A stretch of 64,000 nucleotides of DNA from Amphritea atlantica. GTDB lineage: Bacteria > Pseudomonadota > Gammaproteobacteria > Pseudomonadales > Balneatricaceae. The position numbers and the translations under genes are program-made. Shown here piece by piece: positions 36,557 through 45,899 of this stretch. The DNA lies in NCBI RefSeq assembly GCF_900111095.1, contig NZ_FOGB01000001.1, positions 310,001-374,000 on the forward strand, read 5' to 3'. Each line of letters starts with the position of its first letter. The stretch's first letter is position 1. The notes below the pieces were generated by a model that saw only the letters and a program-made list of their open reading frames with translations, searched no databases and was not told the origin of the DNA.

Positions 36557-37486
36557 TCAGGTGATCTGGTGCTGCTGTCTGAACCTTTCCCAGCTATGAC
36601 TGATCTCCTCTGTCTGTTGACGCAGCCAGGTTTCGAAACGTTGTATTTTAGGGCGTCTGAAGTGATGTTCAGGGGCAACCAGGTAGTAGTCAAAACTGCT
36701 TGGCAGATAGATTGGAAGCGGACAGATCAGCTGTCCGCGTTCGATCATCTCATATACCAGGCTGAAACGGGCGGCGGCGATTCCCTGTCCACTTAGCAGT
36801 GCTTCCACCAGAATATTGGAGTCGGTGACCTGTAAGCGTGAGCTTGTCAGCGTCTCGGGCAGACCGAGTGCTGTTCTGAGCAGTGGCCAGAGATCTTTCA
36901 TGTCGGGAGCGTCATCCGTTAGCAGAGGGAGTTCCCCGAGTTGTTGCCGGGCCGGGCGATCTTTATTGATCAGCGATGGATGGCAAACCGGTATCATATA
37001 GTCCCGCATCAGTAATCGACTGCTCAGGCCGGGATAGACTCCCTTACCAAACCGGATCGCCAGATCAAGCTGGTTATCATCAAAGCTGTCCAGTCTGATG
37101 CCAGGGGAGATGTGGATATTCAGATGTTCCTCCTGCGCCTGAAAGTCACCTAGTCTGGGCACCAGCCAGCGGCTGGCAAACGAGGGCAGGGTGCTGAGTA
37201 TTAAACGCTGGGGGTGCGGGTCATCATTTAACTGGTTAACACCCTGTTCCAGGCTGGCAAACGCTTTGCTGACATAGGGGAGCAGTTGTCGCCCCTCCGA
37301 GGTGAGTTCAATCTCCCGTGTCAGACGATGAAAGAGTGTTACCCCCAGCTGTTGTTCCAGTGTTTTGATCTGCTGGCTGATTGCGGCCTGGCTGACATAG
37401 AGCTGTTCGGCGGCGAGTTTAAAGCTTTGCATCTCCGCAGCGTGTCGAAAGGCTTGTAGTGCTTTAAGTGAGGGCAGGCGGGTCAT
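36557..37486 (-). CDS. LysR-family regulator, GcvA-like
   Basis: The 309-residue protein has an N-terminal HTH (LPSLKALQAFRHAAEMQSFKLAAEQL, VSQAAISQQIKTLEQQLG) and the GcvA-type effector domain (LILSTLPSFASRWLVPRLGDF, DLAIRFGKGVYPGL). GcvA-like LysR proteins regulate amino-acid and antibiotic-resistance genes. Here the divergent gene is a DUF1127 protein and the convergent one an amidotransferase, so the target is uncertain but could include the polyamine genes. Confidence 0.9.
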   Translation of the reverse strand: MTRLPSLKALQAFRHAAEMQSFKLAAEQLYVSQAAISQQIKTLEQQLGVTLFHRLTREIELTSEGRQLLPYVSKAFASLEQGVNQLNDDPHPQRLILSTLPSFASRWLVPRLGDFQAQEEHLNIHISPGIRLDSFDDNQLDLAIRFGKGVYPGLSSRLLMRDYMIPVCHPSLINKDRPARQQLGELPLLTDDAPDMKDLWPLLRTALGLPETLTSSRLQVTDSNILVEALLSGQGIAAARFSLVYEMIERGQLICPLPIYLPSSFDYYLVAPEHHFRRPKIQRFETWLRQQTEEISHSWERFRQQHQIT

Positions 37487-37608
37487 GATCGTTTCTATAC
37501 TGGCTTATGCATAAGATAAACTTAATTGTAGAGTGTTAAAACTCGTTTGTCGTCAGCGAAGTAAATCTTGATTATGGCTGTATAACTTAGCTATTGGAGA
37601 GATTTGCT

Positions 37609-37809
37609 ATGAAGTCGGTAGTGTTAAATCAGATAGGTGCGAAACGCGATAGTAAAGAAAGACTTGATTATTTAGCGGTCTGGCAGCGTTGGTTGCAGCG
37701 TTATCGTAGCCGTCGGCTGTTGCTTCAGCTGGATAGAGAGCAGCTTAAAGATATTGGTGTTACACGGGAGGAGGCGCTTGAGGAGGCGGGTAAACCTTTC
37801 TGGCGATGA
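37609..37809 (+). CDS. DUF1127 small protein
   Basis: A 66-residue basic protein whose C-terminal half (WQRWLQRYRSRRLLLQLDREQLKDIGVTREEALEEAGKPFWR, residues about 24-66) is a complete DUF1127 domain. DUF1127 proteins are small arginine-rich factors linked in alpha- and gammaproteobacteria to RNA turnover, phosphate and stress responses. The ATG at 37609 has GGAGAG 7 nt upstream, so the upstream TTG at 37594 is not used. It is divergent from the LysR gene and followed by a terminator. Confidence 0.88.
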   Translation: MKSVVLNQIGAKRDSKERLDYLAVWQRWLQRYRSRRLLLQLDREQLKDIGVTREEALEEAGKPFWR

Positions 37810-37854
37810 TGTTCAACAGCTGGCAACTGAGTAAATCAGTATATAGCAGGCATA

Positions 37855-37885
37855 AAAAAGCCTGATCGTAATCAGGCTTTCTTTT
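37855..37885 (+). terminator. Intrinsic terminator between DUF1127 and cold-shock genes
   Basis: AAGCCTGAT / ATCAGGCTT stem with a CGTA loop and TCTTTT tail on the plus strand. The A-run on the other side gives a T6 tail on the minus strand, so it probably terminates both convergent transcripts. Confidence 0.85.
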
Positions 37886-37923
37886 GCTAGCAACAGATCA
37901 GAGATCTGTTAGCTGGCACGGTC

Positions 37924-38130
37924 TCAGATAGCAACGATGTTTTCTGCTTGTGGACCGCGCTGACCCTGAGTTACAGAGAACTGTACCTGCTGGCCTTCTT
38001 CAAGAGTTTTGAAGCCGTTGCTCTGGATTGCACTGAAGTGTGCGAATACGTCAGGGCCGTTTTCCTGCTCGATGAAACCGAAGCCTTTGTCAGCGTTAAA
38101 CCATTTAACAGTACCGGTTACAGTAGCCAT
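37924..38130 (-). CDS. Cold-shock domain protein (CspA family)
   Basis: A 68-residue single cold-shock domain with both RNA-binding motifs, [12 protein letters not shown] (RNP1) and VFAHFSAI (RNP2), and the usual [11 protein letters not shown] end. It binds single-stranded RNA or DNA as an RNA chaperone. Whether it is cold-induced cannot be told from the protein. The leader contains a compact hairpin GCCATC-AGA-GATGGC (38162-38176) about 32 nt before the start codon, a possible thermosensitive or stabilising element. Confidence 0.94.
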   Translation of the reverse strand: MATVTGTVKWFNADKGFGFIEQENGPDVFAHFSAIQSNGFKTLEEGQQVQFSVTQGQRGPQAENIVAI

Positions 38131-38161
38131 GTTAGTTGTCCTATTTTATAAATAATGTTTT

Positions 38162-38176
38162 GCCATCAGAGATGGC
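38162..38176 (-). promoter_or_regulatory. Hairpin in the cold-shock gene leader
   Basis: Perfect 6-bp stem GCCATC / GATGGC with a 3-nt loop in the 5' untranslated region of the cold-shock gene. Long structured leaders are known for cspA-type genes; this one is short, and its role is unproven. Confidence 0.35.
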
Positions 38177-38335
38177 GGATGATGCAGGAATTTTTACTAT
38201 ACATTATGGAAACAGGACGAGAAGCTGAAACAGGATCTTCGAAATGATGCATAAAAATACGGTGAATCTTCAAGCAGGTATTAATATATACACTTATATT
38301 TTTAATATCAACACATTAATTGGTTATATTCAGTT

Positions 38336-39802
38336 TTATATGGATTCTGAAACCTCTGGGGATGATGCTTCAACCTGATTGCGGGACCTGGATTTAGCCC
38401 GGTAGAGCGCCTGATCAGTGCGCTTAAACAGAGTGGCAGGAGACTCATGGCTGATATATTCAGCGACGCCAAAACTGGCGGTTACCTTCAGCTCAATCCC
38501 CTCGAGTGTTGTTAAGGCGGTTTCAATCTGCATACGCATCTTTTCGGCCACTGCGCAGGCATTCTTCTGGCTGCAGTTAGGCAGGATGATAAAGAACTCG
38601 TCACCGCCCCAGCGGCAGAGAGTGTCGGCCTTGCGCAGGCTATCGGTGAGTATTCTGGCGACTTGATTCAGAATTTTATCTCCCAGCAGGTGGCCATAGG
38701 TATCATTGAACAGTTTAAAGTGATCAATATCCACCAGAATAGTGGACACCGGATGCCGGTGACGGTCGGCAAGCCTGAGAATCTGCTGATAGACTAACTC
38801 AAAGGCGTGACGGCTGGCGGTGCCCGTCAGAGGATCGGTATTGGCCATCACTTCTAAACGGCGCTGATAGCCACCCAAAGTAAAGTGTTGCAGGAGCAAT
38901 ACCACCACTATAACCACCAGACTGATGAGAAGGTTGATCCAAAGGGTTGCGGTGATCTGTGATGAGCTGTGTTCGGTATGTTCAACGATAAGATACCAAT
39001 CCAGTTCAGGCACAAAACGGGTTTTTATCAGGTATTGCTGGTCATTATGGCTATAGCTGTATGAGCCTCCGGGAGAGGATAGTATCAATGGGGCTATATC
39101 GCCAAGTCCACTAAGGTTATGAATATCATCAGCGCCTTTGAACTGGCTGCCCTGCAGGGTAACTTTGCCCTGCCGGTCAATGAAATAGATCTGTCGGCCG
39201 TAACGGTTTTGATAAACCTCGATCAACTCTCTGATCTTTTGCGAGGCCAGACCGACACCGATAATCCCCAGAAACCGTCCCTGCGCATCGTTGACCTTAT
39301 GGTTGACGAACAGGGTTGTGGTGAAACCATCGGCGGTATCCTGATCAAGGTTGATATCGAACTGCGCAGGCGTTTTGCGGCTGGTGAAATACCAGTCATC
39401 GGCCGGGTCCGATGCCGATACCTGCTTAATGATCCCGGAGCTGTGGTAATAGTTGGTGGTTTGTTCGGAAACAAAAAAGGCAGTGAAGGCGTTATAGCGC
39501 GTCTGGATCGATTTAAGGTAGCGTTGCATCTGTTCAGGATAGTGCTCGCCGTTCTCAATCCAGTCATGCACAAAGGTGTCCTGCGCCATCAGCGATGAAA
39601 CCAGCACGGGTTGTAACAGGTCTCGCTGTACCTCTGAGTAAACGGTGTCACTGGTCAGCGGCAGGGTGTTGGTTTTGATATGCTGATTCAGCGAGTTATT
39701 GGCAACAAAATAGCTGATAAAACTGATGGTAGCGAAGGCAATGCTTAGCAACAGGCTGCTAATCAGGATAAAAGAGGGTTTACGTAACGTTATCGGCTTC
39801 AT
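38336..39802 (-). CDS. Diguanylate cyclase with periplasmic Cache-like sensor
   Basis: A 488-residue protein. TM1 (about 10-32) precedes an extracytoplasmic region of about 250 residues with dCache-like features (YNAFTAFFVSEQTTNYYHSSG, FDINLDQDT..., GIIGVGLA), and TM2 lies near 290-312. A C-terminal GGDEF domain follows (about 330-485). The active-site motif RWGGDEFF is intact, and an RKAD inhibitory I-site lies five residues before it, so the enzyme should make cyclic di-GMP with product feedback. The ligand is unknown. The start at 39802 matches the membrane topology. An upstream ATG at 39853 cannot be excluded because neither has a strong ribosome binding site. Confidence 0.9.
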   Translation of the reverse strand: MKPITLRKPSFILISSLLLSIAFATISFISYFVANNSLNQHIKTNTLPLTSDTVYSEVQRDLLQPVLVSSLMAQDTFVHDWIENGEHYPEQMQRYLKSIQTRYNAFTAFFVSEQTTNYYHSSGIIKQVSASDPADDWYFTSRKTPAQFDINLDQDTADGFTTTLFVNHKVNDAQGRFLGIIGVGLASQKIRELIEVYQNRYGRQIYFIDRQGKVTLQGSQFKGADDIHNLSGLGDIAPLILSSPGGSYSYSHNDQQYLIKTRFVPELDWYLIVEHTEHSSSQITATLWINLLISLVVIVVVLLLQHFTLGGYQRRLEVMANTDPLTGTASRHAFELVYQQILRLADRHRHPVSTILVDIDHFKLFNDTYGHLLGDKILNQVARILTDSLRKADTLCRWGGDEFFIILPNCSQKNACAVAEKMRMQIETALTTLEGIELKVTASFGVAEYISHESPATLFKRTDQALYRAKSRSRNQVEASSPEVSESI

Positions 39803-40003
39803 CGTGTCTTGATCTGTCGGATAGTGGAGTTGTTGGCCGACAGCCGAAATCATCCCTGGTGTCGAAGACTATATCTTAACAGATTTGCGTTGCACTCTTC
39901 AGCTAATCTCGTTGTTAACTGGTGATAGGGTTTCATTGCCGGATAGGCAGTTATTTTTGCAGGTGGCAGACTGGCAGTTAGGGGGATGATGTCAGACGCT
40001 GAA

Positions 40004-40029
40004 ATAAAAAAAACGCCCGAAGGGGCGTT
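40004..40029 (-). terminator. Intrinsic terminator after the second polyamine-binding protein
   Basis: AACGCCC / GGGCGTT stem. On the minus strand it is followed by T8ATTT, 33 nt past the stop of the binding-protein gene at 40062. Confidence 0.88.
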
Positions 40030-40061
40030 AATATGGAGTAAAACGCTTTAGTCGATATTTT

Positions 40062-41183
40062 CTAGTTGCCGGTTTTGATATCAGACCAGGTACGGCTGCG
40101 TATGCGGGCAACATTTGCCGGAAGTGTCGCTGGCATATACAGGCGGGTGCGGGTTTCAGCATCGGGGTAGATTGAGGTATCAGAGGTTATTTCAGGGTCA
40201 ACCAGGTCAGTCGATGCGCTGTTAGGATTGGCATACCAGACGTAGTTGGTAATCTCTGCAATGATCTCTGGTCGCAACAGAAAGTTGATAAACTTGTGTG
40301 CGTTCTCAGCGTGTTTGGCGTCTGATGGGATCAGCAACATATCAAACCAGATCTCAGTGCCCTCTTTCGGAATGCTATAGCCAATTTCGATACCATTACC
40401 CGCTTCTTCTGCACGGGCCTGCGATTGAAACACATCGCCAGAATAGCCGATCGCGACACAGGTATCGCCGTTGGCCAGATCATTAACATACTGAGACGAG
40501 TTGAACTGACGCAGATAGGGGCGCACTGCTTTCAGAGTCTGAGCTGCAGGGTTGTCTTTCTTATGAACCGCTTTGGACGTATCGGTGGACGACTGGCCTG
40601 TGTAAAGCAGTGCCAGAGGGTAGATCTCATCCGGTGAGTCGAGAAAAGTGACACCACACTCTGCGAGCTTTTTCATATTTTCCGGCTTGAATACCAGATC
40701 CCAGCTATCCACGGGGGCATCTTCCCCCAGCACTGCCTTCACCTGCTGAATGTTATAACCAATACCGGTGGTACCCCAGAGGTAGGGGACGCCATACTGG
40801 TTACCCGGATCTTTCTTATCCAGCAGTTTCATCAGTGATGGGTCAAGATTGCCGAGGTTGGTCAGCTTATCTTTCTGCAGCGGTTGAAAAATGCCCGCTT
40901 TGATCTGCTGTTCCATAAAGTGTGAGCTGGGCACCACCAGGTCATATCCGGAATTGCCTGCCAGCAGCTTAGCCTCGAGAGTCTCATTGCTGTCGTAGAC
41001 GTCGTAAACCACTTTGATGCCGGTTTCCGCTTCAAATTTGGCCAGCGTATCTTCAGCAATATAGTCTGACCAGTTGTAAAAGTTCAGAACCTCCTCTGCC
41101 TGCGCAATGGAGGCCGAAGCTGCCAGGCTGAATGTAGATATCTGTAACGCTTTTCTGATCAGGGAAGGTAAAGTCTTTGTCAT
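40062..41183 (-). CDS. spuE: Polyamine-binding periplasmic protein (SpuE/PotF-like), copy 2
   Basis: A 373-residue precursor with a signal peptide ending SIAQA-EEV (about residue 29) and mature start LNFYNWSDYIAEDTL. The family blocks YDVYDSNETLEAKLLAGNSGYDLVVPS, VPYLWGTTGIGYN, QYVNDLANGDTC and RSRTWSDIKTG are present. Pseudomonas carries two such proteins, SpuD for putrescine and SpuE for spermidine. By analogy the two copies here may divide these substrates while sharing one permease, the one at 32-35 kb. It is co-oriented with and downstream of the second synthetase gene. Confidence 0.9.
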   Translation of the reverse strand: MTKTLPSLIRKALQISTFSLAASASIAQAEEVLNFYNWSDYIAEDTLAKFEAETGIKVVYDVYDSNETLEAKLLAGNSGYDLVVPSSHFMEQQIKAGIFQPLQKDKLTNLGNLDPSLMKLLDKKDPGNQYGVPYLWGTTGIGYNIQQVKAVLGEDAPVDSWDLVFKPENMKKLAECGVTFLDSPDEIYPLALLYTGQSSTDTSKAVHKKDNPAAQTLKAVRPYLRQFNSSQYVNDLANGDTCVAIGYSGDVFQSQARAEEAGNGIEIGYSIPKEGTEIWFDMLLIPSDAKHAENAHKFINFLLRPEIIAEITNYVWYANPNSASTDLVDPEITSDTSIYPDAETRTRLYMPATLPANVARIRSRTWSDIKTGN

Positions 41184-41319
41184 TACGTCGCGCCTCTCAT
41201 CGGAGTTTACTGATTTTGTTTACAGTATATTCTGTGACTCCTTAACCCCGAATGACGCAGGTTAAGAAGTCACAGGCTGTAAGCATAATTTCTTGTTTTT
41301 TAAGTTTGTAAGCTTAGCT

Positions 41320-42666
41320 TTAAACAGTGAGTAACAGGTATTCACGCTCCCAGGAGCTGATGACTTCGTGGAAGGTTTCAAACTCTGCGCGTTTGACGCC
41401 CAGATAAGCTTCAACGAACTCCGTACCCATGATTTCACCCAGCTCGGGACACTCTTCCAGCAGGCCCAGTCCCTCACCAAGGGAGCGCGCAACCTCGACA
41501 GTTTCATCTTCATCAGCGGCCAGATCGGTAACCGGCTTGCTGGGCGTGCATCCCTGTTCAAGGCCCAGATATCCGCACGCCAGACTGGCGGCTATCGCCA
41601 GGTAGGGGTTGCAGTCAGAGCCTGGGAAACGGTTTTCGATTCGTGTCGCTGCCAGTGGTGCGATAGGTACCCGCAGGCCGGTGGTGCGATTATCGATGCC
41701 CCACTTAAAGTTAACCGGTGCTGCAATATCCGGTGCAAAACGGCGGTAGGAGTTCACATTGGGTGCATAGAATGAGATCGCTTGTGGCGTATATTTCTGC
41801 AATCCGCCCAGATAGTGATAGAACTTCTCAGAGAACTCATTTTCTTTATCACCGGCAAATATATTCTCACCGGTTTTAATATCGATCAGGCTCTGATGTA
41901 TGTGCATCGCACTACCGGGTTCATGCTGCATCGGTTTGGCCATGAAGGTGGCATACATATTATGCTTCATGGCGGTTTCCCGCAGGGTGCGTTTGAACAC
42001 AAATACCTGATCAGCCAGGTCCAGTGCATCACCGTGGAGGAAATTTATCTCCATCTGCGCAGCGCCTGATTCGTGGATCAGGGTATCAACATCAAGCCCC
42101 TGTGCTTCGCAGTAACTGTATAGGGTGTCGATCACCGGATTAAACTCGTTAACCGCATCAATCCCATAAGACTGGCGTGCTGTTTCTCTGCGACCGGAGC
42201 GGCCTGTGGCCGGTTTCAGTTCATAATCCGGATCGGTGTTTTTCTGAATCAGATAGAACTCGACTTCCGGAGCGATAACCGGACGCAACCCCTTTTTCTC
42301 GTAAAGCTTCAGAACCCTGCGAAGAACAGAACGGCTGGATAACGGGTGTAGTTGCCCATCGCTGGTGTAGCAATCGTTGATAACCTGTGCGGTGGGTTCG
42401 TCTGCCCAGGGAACTAATCGCAGTGTATTGGCGTCCGGCACAAGTACCATATCCCGGTCGGCCGGATCCACAATATCATAGTGGTTATCAGCCCATTCGC
42501 CTGTAACGGTTTGTACCAACAGCGTTTCAGGAATCTTACCTCCTTTTTCTGCCAGGTACTTTTTAGTGGGGTAAAACTTACCCCGGGCGTTGCCGGTCAT
42601 GTCCGGCAGGGTCGATTCGACCTCGGTAATCCCGTTTTCTTTGAGAAACCTTTCCACGGCTTCCAT
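41320..42666 (-). CDS. puuA2: Gamma-glutamylpolyamine synthetase (glutamine synthetase family), copy 2
   Basis: A 448-residue enzyme of the PuuA/SpuB type. Active-site blocks are APEVEFYL, HESGAAQMEINFLHGDALDLADQ, HIHQSL, NVNSYRRFAPD and DNRTTGLRVP. It should ligate glutamate to a polyamine. It is divergent from the PuuB-like oxidase at 42994 and precedes the second binding protein, giving a second gamma-glutamyl module distinct from copy 1. The C-terminal WEREYLLLTV is the usual family ending. Confidence 0.9.
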   Translation of the reverse strand: MEAVERFLKENGITEVESTLPDMTGNARGKFYPTKKYLAEKGGKIPETLLVQTVTGEWADNHYDIVDPADRDMVLVPDANTLRLVPWADEPTAQVINDCYTSDGQLHPLSSRSVLRRVLKLYEKKGLRPVIAPEVEFYLIQKNTDPDYELKPATGRSGRRETARQSYGIDAVNEFNPVIDTLYSYCEAQGLDVDTLIHESGAAQMEINFLHGDALDLADQVFVFKRTLRETAMKHNMYATFMAKPMQHEPGSAMHIHQSLIDIKTGENIFAGDKENEFSEKFYHYLGGLQKYTPQAISFYAPNVNSYRRFAPDIAAPVNFKWGIDNRTTGLRVPIAPLAATRIENRFPGSDCNPYLAIAASLACGYLGLEQGCTPSKPVTDLAADEDETVEVARSLGEGLGLLEECPELGEIMGTEFVEAYLGVKRAEFETFHEVISSWEREYLLLTV

Positions 42667-42993
42667 AAATCACCTACTTGTAGAGTTAATCCGATTGCCT
42701 GCTATTCACTACTTACTATAGAAGTAATGGATCTGAGAGCAGCGTTTACTGTGAAACTGTTCAAATAATATGTCGGCTATGTGACCTTCTGATTGGTCTG
42801 TTGTGTGACATTAGTCGAAACATTATTCGGGTTTTAGGTTATTTCATGAATATTTAAAAATCAACACTAATTTTGTATTTGTTACCGTTTTTCGGGGTTG
42901 TTGTTCAATTAAATTAGAATTATTATTCGGTTTGTTGTGTGGTCTTGTCTTTTTTTATATCGGTTAATGTGGTTTTTTATGGAGACCCCGAAC
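42667..42993. promoter_or_regulatory. A+T-rich divergent promoter region between puuA2 and puuB
   Basis: About 327 bp with no gene. The segment 42770-42960 is very A+T rich. On the minus strand a TATAGT hexamer (42720-42715) could serve the synthetase gene, but no matching -35 was found. The TGTGATCAC(A) palindromes seen near the GntR gene are absent, so this module may answer to a different regulator. Confidence 0.4.
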
Positions 42994-44277
42994 ATGAGTC
43001 TTAACAATTTTCAGCCCTCCTATTATGTTGCTTCGGCCAATGACAGGCCTGATTATCCTGCGTTAATAGGGGAGCAACAGGCTGATATCTGTATTATCGG
43101 TGCCGGTTATACCGGCCTGTCAGCGGCACTGCACCTGGCAGAAAAGGGTTATTCCGTGATCCTGCTGGAGAGTGAAACAGTCGGGTGGGGCGCGTCTGGT
43201 CGAAATGGTGGACAGGTCTGCCCTGGTCATAACATGGGACATGCTGAGCTGATTAAGAAAGTGGGGCAAAGCGCTGCGGATTCTCTGTGGCAAAGCTCAC
43301 TTGAGTCGGTGCAACTGGTTAAAGATCTGATCGAACAGCATCAGATCAGTTGTGATCTGAAGCAGGGAGTGATGCATGTCTCTGCAAAGCCGGGGCATGT
43401 TTCCGAAATGCGTGAGAGCGTTGAGTATAAGCAGCGGGTGCTGGGTTACGACAAGATCCGTTTCGTACCAGATAGTGAAGTGCAGGCGATGCTGGGTACG
43501 AATCGATATTTTGGGGGCGAATACTGGGAGGAAGGCGTTCACCTGCATCCGCTGAATTATGCCCTTGGGCTGGCATCTGCAGCGACCAAAGCCGGTGCGA
43601 TTATCCATGAGCACAGCCGGGTGACCGGTTACACCACCGGAAAAGATGCAGAGGTACGCACTGACACAGGTGTTGTCAAAGCGAAGTATATTCTGTTGGC
43701 CTGTAACGGCTATCTGGGCAAACTTGAGCCTCGCATAGCCGGTAAAATTATGCCGATTAATAATTTTATTATCGCCACCGAACCGCTCAGCGAGGAACTG
43801 TGCCGCAAAATTAACCGGGATGATGTGGCAGTGGCTGATTCGCGCTTTGTGATCAACTATTTCAAACTGTCGGGAGACAACCGGTTGCTCTGGGGCGGGG
43901 GCGAGAACTACAGCAGCCGTTTTCCTAACGATATTCCGGCGTTTGTGCGTCCTTATATGCTGCAGTTCTACCCGGAGTTGAAGGATGTGAAGATCGACTA
44001 TGGCTGGGGAGGAACCCTGGCCATTACCCTTAACCGAATGCCCCATTTCGACCGGATCGATGACAATCTCTTCGTGGCGCAGGGGTATTCCGGCCATGGT
44101 GTGGCGCTGGCAACGCTGGGTGGAAAACTGATGGCTGAAGCGATCAGTGGTTCTGTAGAGAGGTTTGATCTGTTTACCCGAGTGCCCACACCGACATTTC
44201 CGGGCGGAACGCTGCTGCGCTGGCCCGGCCTGGTGGCGGGCATGCTGTATTATTCGATGCGTGACCGTTTTCTCTGA
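42994..44277 (+). CDS. puuB: FAD-dependent gamma-glutamylputrescine oxidase, PuuB-like, copy 1
   Basis: A 427-residue DAO-family flavoprotein with the dinucleotide motif IIGAGYTGLSAALHLAEKG near residue 36, GWGASGRNGGQVCPGH and the C-terminal FAD block FVAQGYSGHGVALATLGGKL. PuuB oxidises gamma-glutamylputrescine to the gamma-glutamyl aldehyde with release of ammonia and peroxide, the step after PuuA. The start at 42994 follows GGAGA at 8 nt and gives the same 427-residue length as the paralogue at 58717-60000. A longer frame from 42937 is not supported. The following aldehyde dehydrogenase (PuuC) is not in this neighbourhood. Confidence 0.88.
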   Translation: MSLNNFQPSYYVASANDRPDYPALIGEQQADICIIGAGYTGLSAALHLAEKGYSVILLESETVGWGASGRNGGQVCPGHNMGHAELIKKVGQSAADSLWQSSLESVQLVKDLIEQHQISCDLKQGVMHVSAKPGHVSEMRESVEYKQRVLGYDKIRFVPDSEVQAMLGTNRYFGGEYWEEGVHLHPLNYALGLASAATKAGAIIHEHSRVTGYTTGKDAEVRTDTGVVKAKYILLACNGYLGKLEPRIAGKIMPINNFIIATEPLSEELCRKINRDDVAVADSRFVINYFKLSGDNRLLWGGGENYSSRFPNDIPAFVRPYMLQFYPELKDVKIDYGWGGTLAITLNRMPHFDRIDDNLFVAQGYSGHGVALATLGGKLMAEAISGSVERFDLFTRVPTPTFPGGTLLRWPGLVAGMLYYSMRDRFL

Positions 44278-44334
44278 GCTGATGTGTCATACGAGAACCA
44301 GTGTTAATGCGCCCGGTTTTAATAACCCGATATT

Positions 44335-44363
44335 TTCAGAACCCGGATAATTCAGTCTATAAT
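44335..44363 (+). promoter_or_regulatory. Predicted sigma-70 promoter of the TetR gene
   Basis: TTCAGA (44335-44340) and consensus TATAAT (44358-44363) are separated by exactly 17 bp, placing the transcript start about 30 nt before the TetR start codon. Confidence 0.55.
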
Positions 44364-44401
44364 GCCCGCCAATCAAAGCACGTTAACCAGAGAGTGTTGA
44401 G

Positions 44402-45073
44402 TTGGAAGAGCAGGAACCGAAATTGACAGAGAATCGCCGGGTAAAAGCGGCCCCGGATCTGGCACCGCGCAATGCACCTGTACAGGGTCGTTCAAAGCTG
44501 CGTTCAAAGCAGATTATCGATGTCACCGGTGAGTTGCTGGAGCGGGTTGGGCTGGATGATCTTAATACGATTCTGATCGCCAAAGAGGTCGGGATCTCGG
44601 TAGGTTCCCTGTATCACTACTTTCCCAATAAGCACGCGATTCTCTATGCCATGGGGTCGCGTTGGCTGGAGACTGTCGAAGCAGCGCTGGATGAGATCGC
44701 CCGCTGGCCGGTTGAAGATCTGCCGCTGGAAACGCTGGTGGAACAGATGCTGGCACTGAAACTGAAAACCTACAAACAGCAGAAAGCGATCCTGACGCTG
44801 GTGCAGGCGATGTTCTCCGTGCCGGAGTTGAGAGAGTTGGATGAACAGCACGACGAGCTGGAAATCTCACGGATGGCCGAAGTGTTCAAACGGATCGGTA
44901 TTAACCGCCATCTGAAAGAGCGGGAGCGTCTGGGCCGCCTCTATCTGGAGGTGACCCATAGTGTCATGCTGGTGGTGGTGAATCAGAAAGGTGAGCGGGC
45001 GAAGCGCACCCTGGCGGATCTGAAAATGATCATCTGCAATCTGCTGGGGCAGTACTCACCCAAAAATGATTAA
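44402..45073 (+). CDS. TetR-family transcriptional regulator
   Basis: The 223-residue protein has a basic N-terminal extension of about 30 residues, a TetR HTH (about 35-80: SKQIIDVTGELLERVGLDDLNTILIAKEVGISVGSLYHYFPNKHAI) and a helical ligand domain. No better in-frame start was found than the TTG at 44402, which follows AGAG. It lies downstream of puuB in the same direction but has its own promoter. Its stop overlaps the convergent hydrolase stop by 4 bp. Target unknown; the polyamine genes or the hydrolase are candidates. Confidence 0.87.
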   Translation: MEEQEPKLTENRRVKAAPDLAPRNAPVQGRSKLRSKQIIDVTGELLERVGLDDLNTILIAKEVGISVGSLYHYFPNKHAILYAMGSRWLETVEAALDEIARWPVEDLPLETLVEQMLALKLKTYKQQKAILTLVQAMFSVPELRELDEQHDELEISRMAEVFKRIGINRHLKERERLGRLYLEVTHSVMLVVVNQKGERAKRTLADLKMIICNLLGQYSPKND

Positions 45074-45789
45074 CCCGGGTGTGGTTGCAGCCAGTGAATC
45101 AGGGCCTGATTAACGGCCTGGGGTTGCTCCATGGTGCACATATGTCCCGAATGAGCGATTACCTCAATGATGCTGTCAGCTACCTGTTCAGACATCGCTT
45201 CATGCTGACTGACCGGACTCCAGAGATCATCACTGCCGCAGATAAACAGAGTCGGACAGTTTAGTGATCTTAATACATCTGTGGCATCAGGGCGGGTTAA
45301 AAGGGCTGTTTGCTGCGCTTCAAATTGAGCCACTGTTTTTCGCTCAATCATATTGAGAATGGCGTTACAGAGCGGCTCATCTTTGAGATGTTGCGGTAGC
45401 ACCATCCCCTGCATCCATTCCTGACCCATTATACGCATCCCTTGCTGGCGGGCTTTCTCAATCAGCGCCATTCGGCCAGCCCGTTCTTTTTCGCCAGCTG
45501 AGCCTGGCGCCAGCGGCAGATAGCCGGTATCCATCAATACCAGCTGGGTGATTCTTTGCGGTGCTTGACGGGCGACCTCCATTGCCACTCTGCCCCCCAT
45601 CGAGTGACCAACAAGTGCAAATGATTCGGGGGCCTGCTCAAGCGCTATATATGCCATCTCAGTCAGACTGTCAGCATTACCGTAATCGATTACCTGGCAT
45701 TCGAAGCCGCGGTGGAGCAGTTCCTTAACCTGATCCTCCCAGACGGCCTGGTCACAGATTAATCCGGGTAAAAAAACAATGGCAGACAT
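45070..45789 (-). CDS. Alpha/beta hydrolase
   Basis: A 239-residue alpha/beta-hydrolase-fold protein with nucleophile elbow GHSMGG (Ser near 82), aspartate near 191 (CGSDDLWSP) and catalytic His in AHSGHMCTMEQP. The compact cap and HSGHM motif place it among esterase or lactonase-like enzymes such as 3-oxoadipate enol-lactone hydrolase relatives, but the substrate cannot be assigned. The ATG at 45789 follows a good AGAGGAT site; 45816 is less likely. It is convergent with and overlaps the TetR gene. Confidence 0.85.
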   Translation of the reverse strand: MSAIVFLPGLICDQAVWEDQVKELLHRGFECQVIDYGNADSLTEMAYIALEQAPESFALVGHSMGGRVAMEVARQAPQRITQLVLMDTGYLPLAPGSAGEKERAGRMALIEKARQQGMRIMGQEWMQGMVLPQHLKDEPLCNAILNMIERKTVAQFEAQQTALLTRPDATDVLRSLNCPTLFICGSDDLWSPVSQHEAMSEQVADSIIEVIAHSGHMCTMEQPQAVNQALIHWLQPHPG

Positions 45790-45899
45790 ATCCTCTCTCC
45801 GACAATAAGGGATCAACCTGTTTGTATCATCTGAACAGAGATTGCACCAGTATTTTTAAGGAGTGATATCAGGCAGATATGGCGGAGTATTTTGATAAC

